Part shown: piece after piece, positions 54,354-64,000 of the stretch
How the letters are laid out: each line of letters begins with the position of its first letter
How positions within the stretch are numbered: the stretch's first letter is position 1
Assembly: GCA_023449275.1 (NCBI GenBank)
Contig: JAEXJM010000004.1
Location: 13,216 to 77,215, forward strand
Reading direction: 5' to 3'
Origin: Pseudomonadota bacterium
GTDB taxonomy: Bacteria > Pseudomonadota > Gammaproteobacteria > Burkholderiales > Burkholderiaceae_D
DNA: 64,000 nt
Notes under the pieces: model-generated
What the model was told of the DNA's origin: nothing
Databases searched by the model: none
What the model saw: the letters and a program-made list of their open reading frames with translations, nothing else
Made by a program: the position numbers and the translations under genes

Positions 54354-55154
54354 TTATTGTGCGGGCAGGTATTTCAATGGATCGACCGGCTTGCCCTGAT
54401 AACGGATTTCGAAATGAAGCTTGACCCTGTCGCTGTCGGTATTGCCCATTTCAGCGATCTGCTGGCCCCGTTTCACCAGTTGTTTTTCCTTGACCAGAAT
54501 TTTGTCGTTATGTGCATAAGCGGACAAGACGCCGTCACTGTGCTTGATAATGACCAGATTGCCATAACCGTTCATACTGCCCTTGTGCAAAACCGTCCCA
54601 TCCGCAGCGGCAACGACTTTTTGTCCTTTTGTCCCTCCAATGTCGATTCCCCTGTTTTTACCGGCGTTATATGGCGTAATGACGTTACCCTGCGTCGGCC
54701 AGCTCCAGGCAAGTCCGGAAACTTCCTGTGTACTTCCCGAAGCAGCGGCAACAGTTGCGGAAGCTGTGGTCTTCTGCGTGGCAGAATCTTTCCTGGCATC
54801 GTCGATGGAGCGAACTTCGACACGCGAAACGGGTGTTACGGCAACCGTTTGGGTAGTCGTGGCCCCTGCTGGCGGCTGGACACGCAAAACCTGCCCGACT
54901 TCAAGAGCGTTCGCATTGGCAAGGTTATTCCAGGCAACCAGGTCATGCACACTATGACCGGAACGGCGTGAAATCTGTGACAGGGTATCGCCCCGTTTGA
55001 CAATATAACGAATCGTATTTTTGTCGATAGGCTCATAGGCATTCGAAGTCGTCATACTCGAACGGTCACTGATAGGAGCCGTTTTCTGTGGACTGCTGCA
55101 GGCAAACAGGCCTGCGCAGCTGATCAACAATAATGGATAAACAATCTTCTTCAT
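54354..55154 (-). CDS. nlpD: NlpD-like lipoprotein with LysM and degenerate M23 domain
   Basis: Activates cell-wall amidases at division. The 266 aa product has a lipoprotein signal (LLISCAGLFACSS), a LysM domain (IRYIVKRGDTLSQISRRSGHS, about residues 48-92) and a C-terminal M23 domain. The metal ligand histidine of active enzymes is replaced (NRGIDIGG), as in NlpD, with RLHFEIRYQ-type end (KLHFEIRYQGKPVDP). It follows pcm by 36 bases. Confidence 0.93.
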   Translation of the reverse strand: MKKIVYPLLLISCAGLFACSSPQKTAPISDRSSMTTSNAYEPIDKNTIRYIVKRGDTLSQISRRSGHSVHDLVAWNNLANANALEVGQVLRVQPPAGATTTQTVAVTPVSRVEVRSIDDARKDSATQKTTASATVAAASGSTQEVSGLAWSWPTQGNVITPYNAGKNRGIDIGGTKGQKVVAAADGTVLHKGSMNGYGNLVIIKHSDGVLSAYAHNDKILVKEKQLVKRGQQIAEMGNTDSDRVKLHFEIRYQGKPVDPLKYLPAQ

Positions 55155-55190
55155 TTACCTGTTCCAATATCCGTCAACTACCTGAATTCT

Positions 55191-56033
55191 TCAAACCGTT
55201 CCCTGCTGAAGCGGGACGAAATAACAATCGTCTAGTATAACGCTTTCCCAGTGACGATCGGATACTCTTTTTATCAATTGCAGTTTTTGTTTTTCATTCC
55301 CGACCGGTGCAATCAGACGCCCTCCTATCGCCAGCTGTTCTAAAAGTGCATCCGGAACCTTGAGGCCGGCTGCGGCAAGGATAATGCCGTCAAAAGGCGC
55401 TGCCTGCGGCAGGCCCAGCATGCCATCTCCATACTGCAGGCGCAAGTTGGCAATTCGCATGGGCCGGAGATTTTTTCGTGCCAGCTCATGCAATGCCCTG
55501 ATTCTTTCGATAGAATAAACCTCCCGTGCGATTTTGGCGAGAACCGCTGCCTGGTAACCGCAACCGGTACCGATCTCAAGAACCTTGCCCATGACAGTAT
55601 TGCCCAGTCCGGCATGCAGCGCTTCCAGCATTTTGGCAACGGTCGATGGCTTCGAAATGGTCTGGTGAGAACCGATCGGCAAAGCGATATCCGCATACGC
55701 CTGTCCCGACAATCCCGGCTCAAGGAACAGATGGCGGGGGATCTGCTGCATGGCCTGCAACACTACCTTGTCCCTGATGCCCGACTGCGCCAGACGTGCG
55801 ACCATCGAACGCGCACTTCGCGTGAGATTCGACTCGCTCCACCCTGCCTCGAGCAAGGGAGTCTGTTTTTTAACCGGTACTTTCACTACGGAATGGGCTG
55901 CCCTGTTTTGCATGGCGGTCTGCGCCGAAACATAGGTTCTTTTATCCGTTGGCGACTGTTTCGATTTATCGAACGAAGATCGCCCCACGACTGAAGACAG
56001 TGGCAAAGGGAACGATTTCGTTTTCCTGTTCAT
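55191..56033 (-). CDS. pcm: Protein-L-isoaspartate O-methyltransferase
   Basis: Repairs isoaspartyl damage in proteins. The 280 aa product has a polar extension of about 75 residues followed by the core: [35 protein letters not shown], the SAM motif [16 protein letters not shown] and VPVGNEKQ-like [11 protein letters not shown]. It overlaps surE by four bases (ATGA). Confidence 0.95.
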   Translation of the reverse strand: MNRKTKSFPLPLSSVVGRSSFDKSKQSPTDKRTYVSAQTAMQNRAAHSVVKVPVKKQTPLLEAGWSESNLTRSARSMVARLAQSGIRDKVVLQAMQQIPRHLFLEPGLSGQAYADIALPIGSHQTISKPSTVAKMLEALHAGLGNTVMGKVLEIGTGCGYQAAVLAKIAREVYSIERIRALHELARKNLRPMRIANLRLQYGDGMLGLPQAAPFDGIILAAAGLKVPDALLEQLAIGGRLIAPVGNEKQKLQLIKRVSDRHWESVILDDCYFVPLQQGTV

Positions 56034-56767
56034 GCGAATATAGCGGTCAAGTCGTTCAATATATCCGTATGCGTCCAGTCCAGCTGGAGCGGTGTGACGG
56101 ATACATGCCCATGGTTGATGGCATGAAAATCGGTGCCTTCACTTGCATCCCTGACCGGGCCGGTCGGTCCGATCCAGAAAATTTCCCGATCGAACGGGTC
56201 TCTTTCCCGAATGACCGCTTCGGATTCATGCCGACGCCCGAGACGGGTTGCACAAATCCGTGTCAGTTCGGCATAGGGTCTGTTGGGGATATTCACGTTC
56301 AGGAGGAAAGGCTTCGGCAGCTTTTCATACACCTTCAAAACAATATCACGGGCTATCAGGGCAGCGCTGTCCAATTCAGCCCATCCTTTTTCGACCTGCG
56401 AAAAAGCAATGGCTGGAATATCGAAAAGATAGCCTTCCATCGCGGCAGCGACCGTTCCGGAATAAATGGTATCTTCACCGGCATTCTGGCCATGATTGAT
56501 ACCGGTGACTACCAGATCGGGCCGCCAGGGCAATACTCCTGTAACGGCGATATGAACGCAGTCCGATGGTGTACCTGTCGTATAGGTAAAGCCGTTTCTG
56601 CCTTCGTAAACCGAAATGGGGCGTTCAAGTGTCAGTGAATTGGATGCGCCGGATCGGTTGCTGTCGGGTGCGACTACCGCGATTTCCGCAATGGATGACA
56701 GGGCTTTTGCAAGTGCATTGATCCCGGGAGCCAAATAACCGTCATCGTTACTGATTAAAATCCGCAT
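56030..56767 (-). CDS. surE: 5'/3'-nucleotidase SurE
   Basis: Survival-type nucleotidase that dephosphorylates nucleoside monophosphates. The 245 aa product begins [16 protein letters not shown] with the metal-binding Asp pair, and has [24 protein letters not shown] and the [17 protein letters not shown] end. It is first in surE-pcm-nlpD. Confidence 0.97.
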   Translation of the reverse strand: MRILISNDDGYLAPGINALAKALSSIAEIAVVAPDSNRSGASNSLTLERPISVYEGRNGFTYTTGTPSDCVHIAVTGVLPWRPDLVVTGINHGQNAGEDTIYSGTVAAAMEGYLFDIPAIAFSQVEKGWAELDSAALIARDIVLKVYEKLPKPFLLNVNIPNRPYAELTRICATRLGRRHESEAVIRERDPFDREIFWIGPTGPVRDASEGTDFHAINHGHVSVTPLQLDWTHTDILNDLTAIFA

Positions 56768-56832
56768 CGGAACCGGCCTTTCCTGATCAATTAATGCATG
56801 TTAAACGAATAAAACCGAGCCATTCAACCTGT

Positions 56833-57243
56833 TCAAGTATCTTTTCCCGGCAAAGTCAGCAATCGCAAAATATCATTCAGTTCCGAACGAATGGCTTCGA
56901 CATTCACCGTGGGCTGTACGATGAAACTCTCTTGCTGTACGTCTTCAACCGCAACATTCCTGCTTTCACGTTCACTCAGCTTGTTACGTGCACCACTGAT
57001 CGTAAAGCCTTGATCGTATAGCAATTCCCTGATTCGCCTGATCAGCAACACTTCATGATGCTGGTAATAACGTCTGTTGCCTCTGCGTTTGACCGGCTTT
57101 AACTGGGTAAACTCCTGCTCCCAGTAACGCAGCACATGAGGCTTGACTCCACACAGGTCACTCACCTCGCCAATCGTGAAATAACGTTTGGCAGGTATGG
57201 GAGGCAATACAACCGTTTCGGTCTTGTGGACTCGTTCATTCAT
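56833..57243 (-). CDS. MerR-family regulator next to ihfA
   Basis: A 136 aa protein with an N-terminal MerR winged helix: FTIGEVSDLCGVKPHVLRYWEQEF (residues 22-45), RGNRRYYQHHEVLLIRRIRELL, then a short helical tail without metal-binding cysteines. Genes of this type follow ihfA in many proteobacteria and resemble MlrA/CarA-type regulators in the DNA-binding part. Target unknown. It is 13 bases downstream of ihfA. Confidence 0.9.
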   Translation of the reverse strand: MNERVHKTETVVLPPIPAKRYFTIGEVSDLCGVKPHVLRYWEQEFTQLKPVKRRGNRRYYQHHEVLLIRRIRELLYDQGFTISGARNKLSERESRNVAVEDVQQESFIVQPTVNVEAIRSELNDILRLLTLPGKDT

Positions 57244-57256
57244 GGAAAATGGTCAA

Positions 57257-57580
57257 TTACTTGTCAAGTTTTTCCGCTGATTCAACCATCGATTTCAGTT
57301 TCTGGCTTGCGTGAAAAGTCACGACGCGTCTCGCTGTAATCGGAATTTCTTCTCCTGTCCGGGGGTTTCTGCCCGGACGCTGTGGCTTGTCACGCAACTG
57401 GAAATTGCCGAAGCCGGACAACTTGACAGCTTCGCCACGTTCCAAAGCACCGCAAATTTCCTCAAAAAAGGTTTCGACCATTTCCTTGGCTTCACGTTTA
57501 TTCAAACCGACTTGCTCATATAATAATTCAGTCAGTTCCGCTTTTGTCAATGTCGAAGTGTTTTTCTCGGAATCAGGCAT
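57257..57580 (-). CDS. ihfA: Integration host factor alpha subunit
   Basis: DNA-bending protein acting with IhfB. The 107 aa product from the ATG at 57580 has [33 protein letters not shown] and the beta-arm [34 protein letters not shown] with the conserved proline. Starts at 57610 or 57646 would add residues not seen in the family; none has a strong binding site. Downstream of pheT as usual. Confidence 0.95.
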   Translation of the reverse strand: MPDSEKNTSTLTKAELTELLYEQVGLNKREAKEMVETFFEEICGALERGEAVKLSGFGNFQLRDKPQRPGRNPRTGEEIPITARRVVTFHASQKLKSMVESAEKLDK

Positions 57581-57676
57581 CTTTTTTTTATCTAAATAAT
57601 CCGGTCCCATGTTTTTTGCACTGGGCAAATCGGTGGGGTATTTCATTCTTGTTCAAACCTAAAAAAGCTTACTGAA

Positions 57677-60106
57677 TCAGGCGCGCAACCTGGCGCCCAG
57701 ATCTTTTTCGACAGCGGAAACCAGAGCATTGATTGCCGTTTCCACAATTTCATCCTGCAGCGTTCCGTTGATATCTTGCAATGTCAATCTGAATGCAAGA
57801 CTTTTTTCATTGGCATTCAAACCTTTTCCGCGATAATCATCAAACAAAACAACAGCTTGCACGATACGGCACAAAGGGTTATTATCTTTTTCCCTGTAGA
57901 ATCTGTCAATGATTTCTTGAACGGGCATTGATGTATCCACTACCAGGGCAATATCGCGTATGACCGGCTGAAAACGTGAAATCTCCGAATAAACCGGAAC
58001 GTCGGCCGATTGCAGCGCCGCCATATCCACTTCAAACAATACCGGAGCATGTGGCAAATCATACTTGTGCTGCCATGACGGATGCAATTCACCGATAATA
58101 CCGACTTTTTCACCATTCAATTCCAGTGCAGCACATCTTCCGGGATGCAATGCCGGATGTTCCGCTTTCACGAAACGGACCACCTTCGGTGCAAACATGG
58201 CTTCCAGGTCGGCCTTCACGTCGAAGAAATCAACCTGTCTGTTTTCCTGTCCCCACTGCTCTTCATCAACCAGACCATAAGCAATCGCCGCAAGCCGTTT
58301 CGGCTGCTCATATCCTGCGACAGACAAAGGCCCGTTTTCAACTTTGTCGTTACGCAAAAAAACACCACCGATTTCGAAAAGACGAATTCGGGAAAACTTC
58401 CTGTTGAGATTGAACCGGACGTTGGCGACAAGATTGCCGATCATCGTCGAGCGCATGACGCTCATCTGGCTGGCAATCGGATTCAACAGGCGAATCGGAT
58501 TGTCATTGCCGGCAAAATCCTTTTCCCATTCTTCTTCAACAAAACTGTAGTTGACCACTTCCTGATAGTCGAGATCGGCCATCTGCTGACGTATCGAAAA
58601 CATCGACCGGATATTTTCAGGCTTGATCCGCATGACATTGGATGCAACAGGTGGCAGCGCCGGGATATTCTCAAAACCATAGACGCGCGCGATCTCCTCA
58701 ATCAGATCTTCCTCGATTTCGATATCGAAACGCCAGGATGGCGGTGTGACGGTAAAGTCGTCGCCATTCCGTACAAAAGACAGACCAAGGCGGGTGAAAA
58801 TGTCGGCGATCTGATCAGTTGCCAATGGTATGCCGATCACTTTTTCAGCCCGTTCCCTGCGCAATACAACCGGATGGCGCCTTGGCAGATCCAGGATCTG
58901 GTCATCGACTGGCCCGACAGTCGTCTGCCCTTCAATACCACAAATTTCGAGAACCAGTGCCGTAATACGTTCCAAAGCTGTGACAGTCGCATCAAAATCG
59001 ACACCACGTTCGAAACGATGTGATGCATCGGTTGAAAAATTATACCGTCTGGCACGCCCGCGAATGGCGTCAGGCCACCAGAATGCCACTTCGATGTAAA
59101 TATTCTGCGTATCAGATGAAACGGATGTCCGGTCACCGCCCATGATACCCCCCAGAAATTCGACGGCGGTATTGTCTGCGATAATGCCAACCCATTCGTC
59201 CACTTCAACGGTCATATCGTTCAACAGTTTGACCTTTTCACCCTTTTTTCCCCATCGAATGTCGAGCGATCCGTCAATTTTGTCGAGATCGTAAATATGG
59301 TTCGGCTGACCACATTCCAGCATGACGTAATTGGAAATATCCACGATGGCCGAAATGGAACGCTGACCACTGCGTTCCAGCCTTTGTTTCATCCAGTCTG
59401 GTGTTGGAGCATTGGCATTGATTCCCCGGATAACCCTGCCGGAGAAACGGCCACATAGATCAGGCGCCTCGACTTTGACAGGCAGTTTGTCGTTTGATGT
59501 CACTTTGGCCGGGGTGGATACCGGGCGGTTCAGGGGAGCTCCGGTCAGTGCGGACACTTCACGTGCGACACCCAATACTGAGAGACAGTCGGCCTTGTTC
59601 GGTGTCAGCTTGATTTCAAAGATGGTGTCTTCGAGTTGGAGATAATCCCGCAAATCGCTTCCCAATGGCGCATTTTCCGGCAAGTCCATAATACCGGAAT
59701 GGTCTTCGGACAATTGCAGTTCACGGAACGAACACAACATGCCATTCGATTCAACACCCCGCAACTTCCCTTTCTTGATCGTAAAAGGCTTGCCTTCCTC
59801 GTCAGGAGGCAACTCCGCACCGACCAGCGCACATCCCGTCATCATCCCGGCACGGACGTTGGGCGCACCACATACGATGTTCAGGATGGTTCCCGTCCCG
59901 GCATCGACCTGACACACAGACAGACGGTCGGCATTGGGATGCTTTGCAACTTCCAGCACTTTGGCAACGACGATTTTCGAGAAAGGACGTGCTGCAGGCG
60001 TGATACTCTCGACCTCAAGACCCGACATGGTCATCAAATGAGCCAATTCATCCGTCGTCAAATCCGGATTAACCATTGTTCGGAGCCAGTTTTCAGAAAA
60101 TTGCAT
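57677..60106 (-). CDS. pheT: Phenylalanyl-tRNA synthetase beta subunit
   Basis: Large subunit of the heterotetrameric enzyme. The 809 aa product has the N-terminal tRNA-binding (EMAP-like) domain ([23 protein letters not shown]), B3/B4 editing domain ([17 protein letters not shown]), B5 and the C-terminal anticodon-binding ferredoxin-like domain ([23 protein letters not shown]). Length normal. Confidence 0.97.
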   Translation of the reverse strand: MQFSENWLRTMVNPDLTTDELAHLMTMSGLEVESITPAARPFSKIVVAKVLEVAKHPNADRLSVCQVDAGTGTILNIVCGAPNVRAGMMTGCALVGAELPPDEEGKPFTIKKGKLRGVESNGMLCSFRELQLSEDHSGIMDLPENAPLGSDLRDYLQLEDTIFEIKLTPNKADCLSVLGVAREVSALTGAPLNRPVSTPAKVTSNDKLPVKVEAPDLCGRFSGRVIRGINANAPTPDWMKQRLERSGQRSISAIVDISNYVMLECGQPNHIYDLDKIDGSLDIRWGKKGEKVKLLNDMTVEVDEWVGIIADNTAVEFLGGIMGGDRTSVSSDTQNIYIEVAFWWPDAIRGRARRYNFSTDASHRFERGVDFDATVTALERITALVLEICGIEGQTTVGPVDDQILDLPRRHPVVLRRERAEKVIGIPLATDQIADIFTRLGLSFVRNGDDFTVTPPSWRFDIEIEEDLIEEIARVYGFENIPALPPVASNVMRIKPENIRSMFSIRQQMADLDYQEVVNYSFVEEEWEKDFAGNDNPIRLLNPIASQMSVMRSTMIGNLVANVRFNLNRKFSRIRLFEIGGVFLRNDKVENGPLSVAGYEQPKRLAAIAYGLVDEEQWGQENRQVDFFDVKADLEAMFAPKVVRFVKAEHPALHPGRCAALELNGEKVGIIGELHPSWQHKYDLPHAPVLFEVDMAALQSADVPVYSEISRFQPVIRDIALVVDTSMPVQEIIDRFYREKDNNPLCRIVQAVVLFDDYRGKGLNANEKSLAFRLTLQDINGTLQDEIVETAINALVSAVEKDLGARLRA

Positions 60107-60171
60107 AATCAGCTTTCAACTACAAAAAACGGTAACAGAAACTTTTGAAAAATCTTTTTTAATGGACATAC

Positions 60172-61188
60172 TCAATTGAACTGTTTCAGAAAACGCAGGT
60201 CGCCTTCATAAAACAGTCGCAAATCGTTGATGCCATAACGAAGCATGGTCAGACGTTCAAGACCTGAACCGAATGCAAAACCGATGTACTCGTCAGGATC
60301 GATACCCATATTCCGCAATACGTTCGGATGAACCTGACCTGAACCGGACACTTCCAGCCATTTGCCTTTCAGGGGGCCGCTGCCGAAAGCGATATCGATT
60401 TCGGCGGACGGTTCGGTAAACGGGAAATAGGATGGCCGGAAACGCACCTGAAGATTGTCGGTTTCAAAAAACGCACGGACAAAATTGAGGTACACGCCTT
60501 TCAGATCGGCAAAACTGATGTCCTTGTCGATCCACAGGCCTTCGACCTGATGGAACATCGGGGAATGGGTTGCATCGCTGTCGACACGATAGGTACGCCC
60601 CGGTGCAATGACCTTGACCGGCAATTCATGGGAACGGGCATAACGCACCTGCATCGGACTGGTGTGGGTACGCAGCAGCAGGGACTTGCCTTCCGTATCA
60701 TTGCCCTCGATATAAAAAGTATCCTGCATGGAACGGGCCGGGTGGTTTTCCGGGCTGTTCAATGCGGTGAAATTGGTCCAGTCCGTTTCGATTTCCGGAC
60801 CGTCTGCCACGTCAAAACCGATCGAACCGAAAATCCGCTCGATTCTTTCCCATGTTCTCATGACAGGGTGAATACCGCCCTTGCCTCTTCCTCTTCCAGG
60901 AAGAGTGACGTCAATCGCTTCGGCGTTCAGACGGGCCTGCAGTTTTTCGTTGGCGAGTTCTTTGCGACGAGCGTTCAATGCGCCTTCGATCTGTCCTTTG
61001 GCATTATTGATAACAGCACCCTGCATCTTGCGCAGTTCGGGTGCCATTTTGCCAAGCGTTTTCATTTGTTCGGTGATCAACCCGGTCTTGCCGAGGTATT
61101 TGGCTTTGGCATTTTCAAGCGCGACCGCATCCGGCGCGTCTTTGAAATCCTGTTTTGCCAGAAGTACCAACTGTTCTAACGAATCCAT
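60172..61188 (-). CDS. pheS: Phenylalanyl-tRNA synthetase alpha subunit
   Basis: Catalytic subunit. The 338 aa class II protein has an N-terminal coiled coil, motif 2-type [39 protein letters not shown], and motif 3 [22 protein letters not shown]. It lies 65 bases before pheT and about 105 bases after rplT, with a terminator-like hairpin in that gap. Confidence 0.97.
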   Translation of the reverse strand: MDSLEQLVLLAKQDFKDAPDAVALENAKAKYLGKTGLITEQMKTLGKMAPELRKMQGAVINNAKGQIEGALNARRKELANEKLQARLNAEAIDVTLPGRGRGKGGIHPVMRTWERIERIFGSIGFDVADGPEIETDWTNFTALNSPENHPARSMQDTFYIEGNDTEGKSLLLRTHTSPMQVRYARSHELPVKVIAPGRTYRVDSDATHSPMFHQVEGLWIDKDISFADLKGVYLNFVRAFFETDNLQVRFRPSYFPFTEPSAEIDIAFGSGPLKGKWLEVSGSGQVHPNVLRNMGIDPDEYIGFAFGSGLERLTMLRYGINDLRLFYEGDLRFLKQFN

Positions 61189-61223
61189 GCTGTACGTTCC
61201 TGTCAGACAACAGAGAATAAAGA

Positions 61224-61271
61224 GAAAAAAAACAAAAAAAGCGGGGCAAGTTAAGGCCTTGCCCCGCTTTT
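61224..61271 (-). terminator. Terminator or attenuator between rplT and pheS
   Basis: A perfect 14-base stem (61237-61250 and 61258-61271; AAGCGGGGCAAG core) with a seven-base loop, followed on the minus strand by U7, G and U8. It is 23 bases after the rplT stop. No obvious promoter lies between it and pheS. Confidence 0.9.
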
Positions 61272-61293
61272 ATCTACGCAAGCTGCGACACGA

Positions 61294-61653
61294 TCAAGCT
61301 GCGATAGCAGCCTTCACCTGATTTACGATAGCAGCGAAAGCAGGTTTGTCTGCTACAGCCATATCGGCCAGAACCTTGCGGTCCAGTTCGATGGAAGCTT
61401 TTTTCAGACCATTCATGAACACGCTGTAAGACATTCCCAATTCACGGGTAGCAGCGTTGATACGGGTAATCCACAGAGCGCGGAATACGCGTTTTTTGTT
61501 ACGACGGTCACGATAGGCATATTGACCTGCCTTCATGACAGCTTCTTTTGCTACACGGAATACCGTGCTGCGACGACCGCGAAAGCCCTTGGCTTCAGCA
61601 AGAATCTTTTTATGACGGGCCCGTGCTGTGACCCCACGTTTTACTCTGGACAT
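61294..61653 (-). CDS. rplT: 50S ribosomal protein L20
   Basis: Assembly protein of the large subunit and, in E. coli, a translational repressor of its own operon. The 119 aa product begins [28 protein letters not shown] and has [16 protein letters not shown]. It follows rpmI by 29 bases. Confidence 0.98.
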   Translation of the reverse strand: MSRVKRGVTARARHKKILAEAKGFRGRRSTVFRVAKEAVMKAGQYAYRDRRNKKRVFRALWITRINAATRELGMSYSVFMNGLKKASIELDRKVLADMAVADKPAFAAIVNQVKAAIAA

Positions 61654-61682
61654 ATTTTTTCCTTGTTTCTCGTGTTAATGGA

Positions 61683-61880
61683 TCAGGCGCTAGGCATCAT
61701 ACGCATTACGGACATAACATCACTCTCGTTGACGTTAGTCGCTCCACGCAGTTGACGTTTTGTTTTGGTGGTTTTTTTGGTCAGAATGTGACGTTTGAAA
61801 GCCTGGCCACATTTAACTGTTCCACCCGGACGAACGCGAAAACGTTTTTTCGCGCTGCTTTTGGTTTTCATTTTTGGCAT
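61683..61880 (-). CDS. rpmI: 50S ribosomal protein L35
   Basis: Small basic ribosomal protein. The 65 aa product begins [22 protein letters not shown] and has [16 protein letters not shown]. It lies between infC and rplT, as in most bacteria. Confidence 0.98.
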   Translation of the reverse strand: MPKMKTKSSAKKRFRVRPGGTVKCGQAFKRHILTKKTTKTKRQLRGATNVNESDVMSVMRMMPSA

Positions 61881-61998
61881 GTCAATACCTGTCCTCTCAG
61901 ACAGTTCCTTTTTATTAATATGATCACAGGTGGCAGCACTTCACTGCACTTGAACGCCTGATCTCACTTGTTTTACAACGGCAATACCGCTGTTTCTT

Positions 61999-62025
61999 TT
62001 CCGCTGTCCATGACAGACAGCGGAA
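61999..62025 (-). promoter_or_regulatory. Hairpin between infC and rpmI
   Basis: Perfect ten-base arms TTCCGCTGTC / GACAGCGGAA (61999-62008 and 62016-62025) with a seven-base loop, just after the infC stop. No U-run follows on the minus strand, so it is not a classical terminator. Its place fits the leader where L20 controls rpmI-rplT in other bacteria. Confidence 0.45.
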
Positions 62026-62031
62026 CAGATT

Positions 62032-62553
62032 CTATTTCTTTTTCCTGGGCGCCAGCACCATGACCATCTGGCGACCTTCCATTTTCGGAAACTGCTCGAC
62101 CTGTCCGTATTCTTCCAGATCCTGTTTCAGACGCTCGAGCATGCGGAACCCGATATCCTGATGAGCCATCTCACGGCCGCGGAATCGCAGCGTGATTTTG
62201 CATTTGTCACCATCTTCCAGAAACTTGATCAAGTTACGTAACTTGATATTATAGTCCCCTTCATCCGTTCCGGGGCGAAATTTGATTTCCTTGACAGAAA
62301 TAACTTTCTGTTTCAGTTTCACCTCATGAGCTTTTTTCTGCTCGGCATACTTGAACTTGCCGTAATCCATGAGACGACAGACAGGTGGACGGGCATTCGG
62401 CGCAATTTCGACCAGATCGACATCCGCTTCTTCTGAAAGTCTGAACGCTTCCTGAAGGCTGACAATACCAAGTGGCTCGTTATCAACGCCGACAAGGCGT
62501 ATTTCCTGTGCTGTAATCTCGCCGTTCAAGCGATGTGACTTATCAGTAGCTAT
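62032..62553 (-). CDS. infC: Translation initiation factor IF-3, AUA start
   Basis: IF-3 checks start-codon choice on the 30S subunit. The conserved beginning is [12 protein letters not shown], and the codon before its first alanine is ATA at 62553-62551, with GAGGA six bases upstream. No ATG, GTG or TTG lies between that site and the conserved residues; a TTG at 62529 would remove eight of them. With ATA the protein has 173 aa, normal for the family. Non-standard starts (AUU, AUC) are known for infC and give autoregulation. The core ([30 protein letters not shown], EIKFRP) is intact. Confidence 0.93.
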   Translation of the reverse strand: MATDKSHRLNGEITAQEIRLVGVDNEPLGIVSLQEAFRLSEEADVDLVEIAPNARPPVCRLMDYGKFKYAEQKKAHEVKLKQKVISVKEIKFRPGTDEGDYNIKLRNLIKFLEDGDKCKITLRFRGREMAHQDIGFRMLERLKQDLEEYGQVEQFPKMEGRQMVMVLAPRKKK

Positions 62554-62598
62554 CTTGATTCCTCGCTTTAAAAAGTTATACCGTCGGGATTTTGCGAA

Positions 62599-64000
62599 TT
62601 ACTGCTTTGAGCGGATTTCGTTTTCCATCCGGACAATCAGTTCCTCAACCGTCATGACGCCCAGATCGACGCCACCACGTGCCCTCACGGCAACAGTGTT
62701 TCCATTTTTTTCCTTATCGCCGACAATCAGCAAATAAGGAACCTTGTTTACAGAATGATCGCGTATTTTATAGGTAATTTTTTCGTTTCGCAAATCCACT
62801 TCAGCCCTGAAACCTGCTTTTTTCATCGTTTGAACAACACTTTGCGCATATTCGGCCTGTGAGTCCGAGATATTCAAAACGGTTGCGTGAACCGGTGCCA
62901 GCCACAAAGGCATCGCTCCGGCATGGTTTTCGATCAGAATACCGATAAAGCGTTCCAGCGAACCCAAAATGGCGCGATGGATCATGACGGGAATCTTGCG
63001 GGTGTTGTCTTCGGCGACATACTCGGCACCCAGTCTCATCGGCATGGAAAAATCAACCTGGATCGTACCGCACCGCCACATCCGTCCAATGGCGTCTTTC
63101 AGGGTGTATTCGATTTTTGGACCATAGAAGGCACCATCGCCCGGCGACAGTTCATATGAACAGCCGGAACGTTCCAGCGACTGGATCAATGCGTTTTCAG
63201 CCTTGTCCCACGCTTCGTCGGAACCTACCCGTTTTTCCGGCCGGGTTGCGATCTTGTAAATGATGTCTGTAAAGCCGAAGTCCTGATAAACTTTTTTCAA
63301 CAAATCGGTGAAAGCGACGCATTCGTCCAGAATCTGGTCTTCGGTACAGAAGATATGCCCATCATCTTGAGTGAATCCGCGAACGCGCATCATGCCGTGC
63401 AATGAACCGGACGGTTCGTTACGATGGCATTGACCGAATTCACCATAACGCAGCGGCAGTTCACGATAGGAATGCAGGTTGGAGCGATAAATCTGGACAT
63501 GTCCCGGACAGTTCATCGGTTTCAACGCATAAATGCGGTTTTCCGATTCGGTCGTGAACATATTTTCTTTATAGTTGTCCCAATGACCGGATTTTTCCCA
63601 GAGAGACCGGTCCAGAATCTGCGGTCCCTTGACTTCCTGATAGCCGTTTTCCTGATAAACACGGCGCATGTACTGTTCAACCTGCTGCCAGATTGTCCAG
63701 CCTTTTGCATGCCAGAAAATCAGGCCTGGAGCTTCATCCTGAAAATGGAAAAGATCCAGCGAACGTCCCAGACGGCGGTGATCGCGTTTTTCGGCTTCTT
63801 CAAGCATATGAAGATAGGCGTCCTGATCTTCCTTTTTGGCCCATGCCGTTCCATAAATGCGCTGAAGCATTTCATTATCCGAATTGCCACGCCAGTAAGC
63901 GCCGGCAAGCCGCATCAGCTTGAAAACCTTCAGCTTGCCATTGGCCGGTACGTGAGGGCCACGGCACAAGTCGGTAAAGCCGCCACTGGTATAAAGGGAG
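62599..64000 (-). CDS. thrS: Threonyl-tRNA synthetase, 5' end outside window
   Basis: Charges tRNA-Thr. The window holds the last 467 codons; the frame is open to the right edge, and the visible part begins just before the [11 protein letters not shown] motif of the editing domain. The catalytic core has [29 protein letters not shown] with the zinc Cys, [19 protein letters not shown] and the [16 protein letters not shown] motif 3. An anticodon-binding domain ends the protein. infC follows after 45 bases. Confidence 0.97.
   Translation of the reverse strand, partial: SLYTSGGFTDLCRGPHVPANGKLKVFKLMRLAGAYWRGNSDNEMLQRIYGTAWAKKEDQDAYLHMLEEAEKRDHRRLGRSLDLFHFQDEAPGLIFWHAKGWTIWQQVEQYMRRVYQENGYQEVKGPQILDRSLWEKSGHWDNYKENMFTTESENRIYALKPMNCPGHVQIYRSNLHSYRELPLRYGEFGQCHRNEPSGSLHGMMRVRGFTQDDGHIFCTEDQILDECVAFTDLLKKVYQDFGFTDIIYKIATRPEKRVGSDEAWDKAENALIQSLERSGCSYELSPGDGAFYGPKIEYTLKDAIGRMWRCGTIQVDFSMPMRLGAEYVAEDNTRKIPVMIHRAILGSLERFIGILIENHAGAMPLWLAPVHATVLNISDSQAEYAQSVVQTMKKAGFRAEVDLRNEKITYKIRDHSVNKVPYLLIVGDKEKNGNTVAVRARGGVDLGVMTVEELIVRMENEIRSKQ

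Noticed and set aside
56768..56832. tRNA gene after the MerR-type gene, seen there in some relatives
   Set aside because: The gap has only 65 bases and no T-loop or acceptor pairing.

Overview
The window reads as chromosomal core sequence from a betaproteobacterium, most likely Oxalobacteraceae. The evidence is gene order: hfq-hflX-hflK-hflC-hisZ-purA, der-bamB-yfgM-hisS-ispG-rodZ-rlmN-ndk, fabF-acpP-fabG-fabD-fabH-plsX-rpmF-yceD, surE-pcm-nlpD-rlmD, hemX-hemY beside ppc, and thrS-infC-rpmI-rplT-pheS-pheT-ihfA-merR. Base composition looks close to even, and several genes usual at these loci are absent. That would suit a streamlined member such as Oxalobacter, but the genus is inference. Coding density is high, and I saw no rRNA, tRNA, insertion sequence, prophage or CRISPR array.

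Layout. 1-7.4 kb (minus): smc, zipA, ligA and the start of galU, tightly packed. 7.6-8.9 kb (plus): a PBP7-type endopeptidase. 8.9-23.7 kb (minus): purine and histidine genes, HflK/HflC and Hfq, ribosome GTPases, outer-membrane assembly (BamB), translocon accessory, HisRS, isoprenoid synthesis, RodZ, RlmN and Ndk. 23.9-28.9 kb (minus): a rearranged envelope-stress locus with rpoE, a short soluble RseA-like protein, a VirK/YbjX protein and two HtrA proteases. 28.9-35.9 kb (minus): a YgfX-like membrane protein, the fatty-acid and phospholipid cluster, L32 and YceD. 36-45 kb (mixed): YceF-type Maf, a tetrapyrrole-methylase-fold protein, RlmJ, a LysR/ketopantoate-reductase pair, a lysozyme-inhibitor-like protein, aconitase and a Sel1-repeat protein. 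45-52.8 kb: hemY and hemX, ppc, a crotonase, yciB, msrB. 52.9-56.8 kb (minus): rlmD, nlpD, pcm, surE. 56.8-64 kb (minus): MerR-type regulator, ihfA, pheT, pheS, rplT, rpmI, infC and the 3' part of thrS.

The most interesting signals are departures from conserved layouts. The RseA-like anti-sigma factor ends at 100 residues without a membrane segment and no rseB is present, although rpoE has a good sigma-E-type promoter. rpoS is missing between nlpD and rlmD, where a hairpin lies in a spacer of about 70 bases. hemC and hemD are missing between hemX and ppc, leaving about 600 non-coding bases. A pilF/pilW gene is missing between rodZ and rlmN. infC appears to start at AUA. I found no multi-gene system that looks wholly new; the rewired sigma-E locus is the best candidate for undescribed biology.
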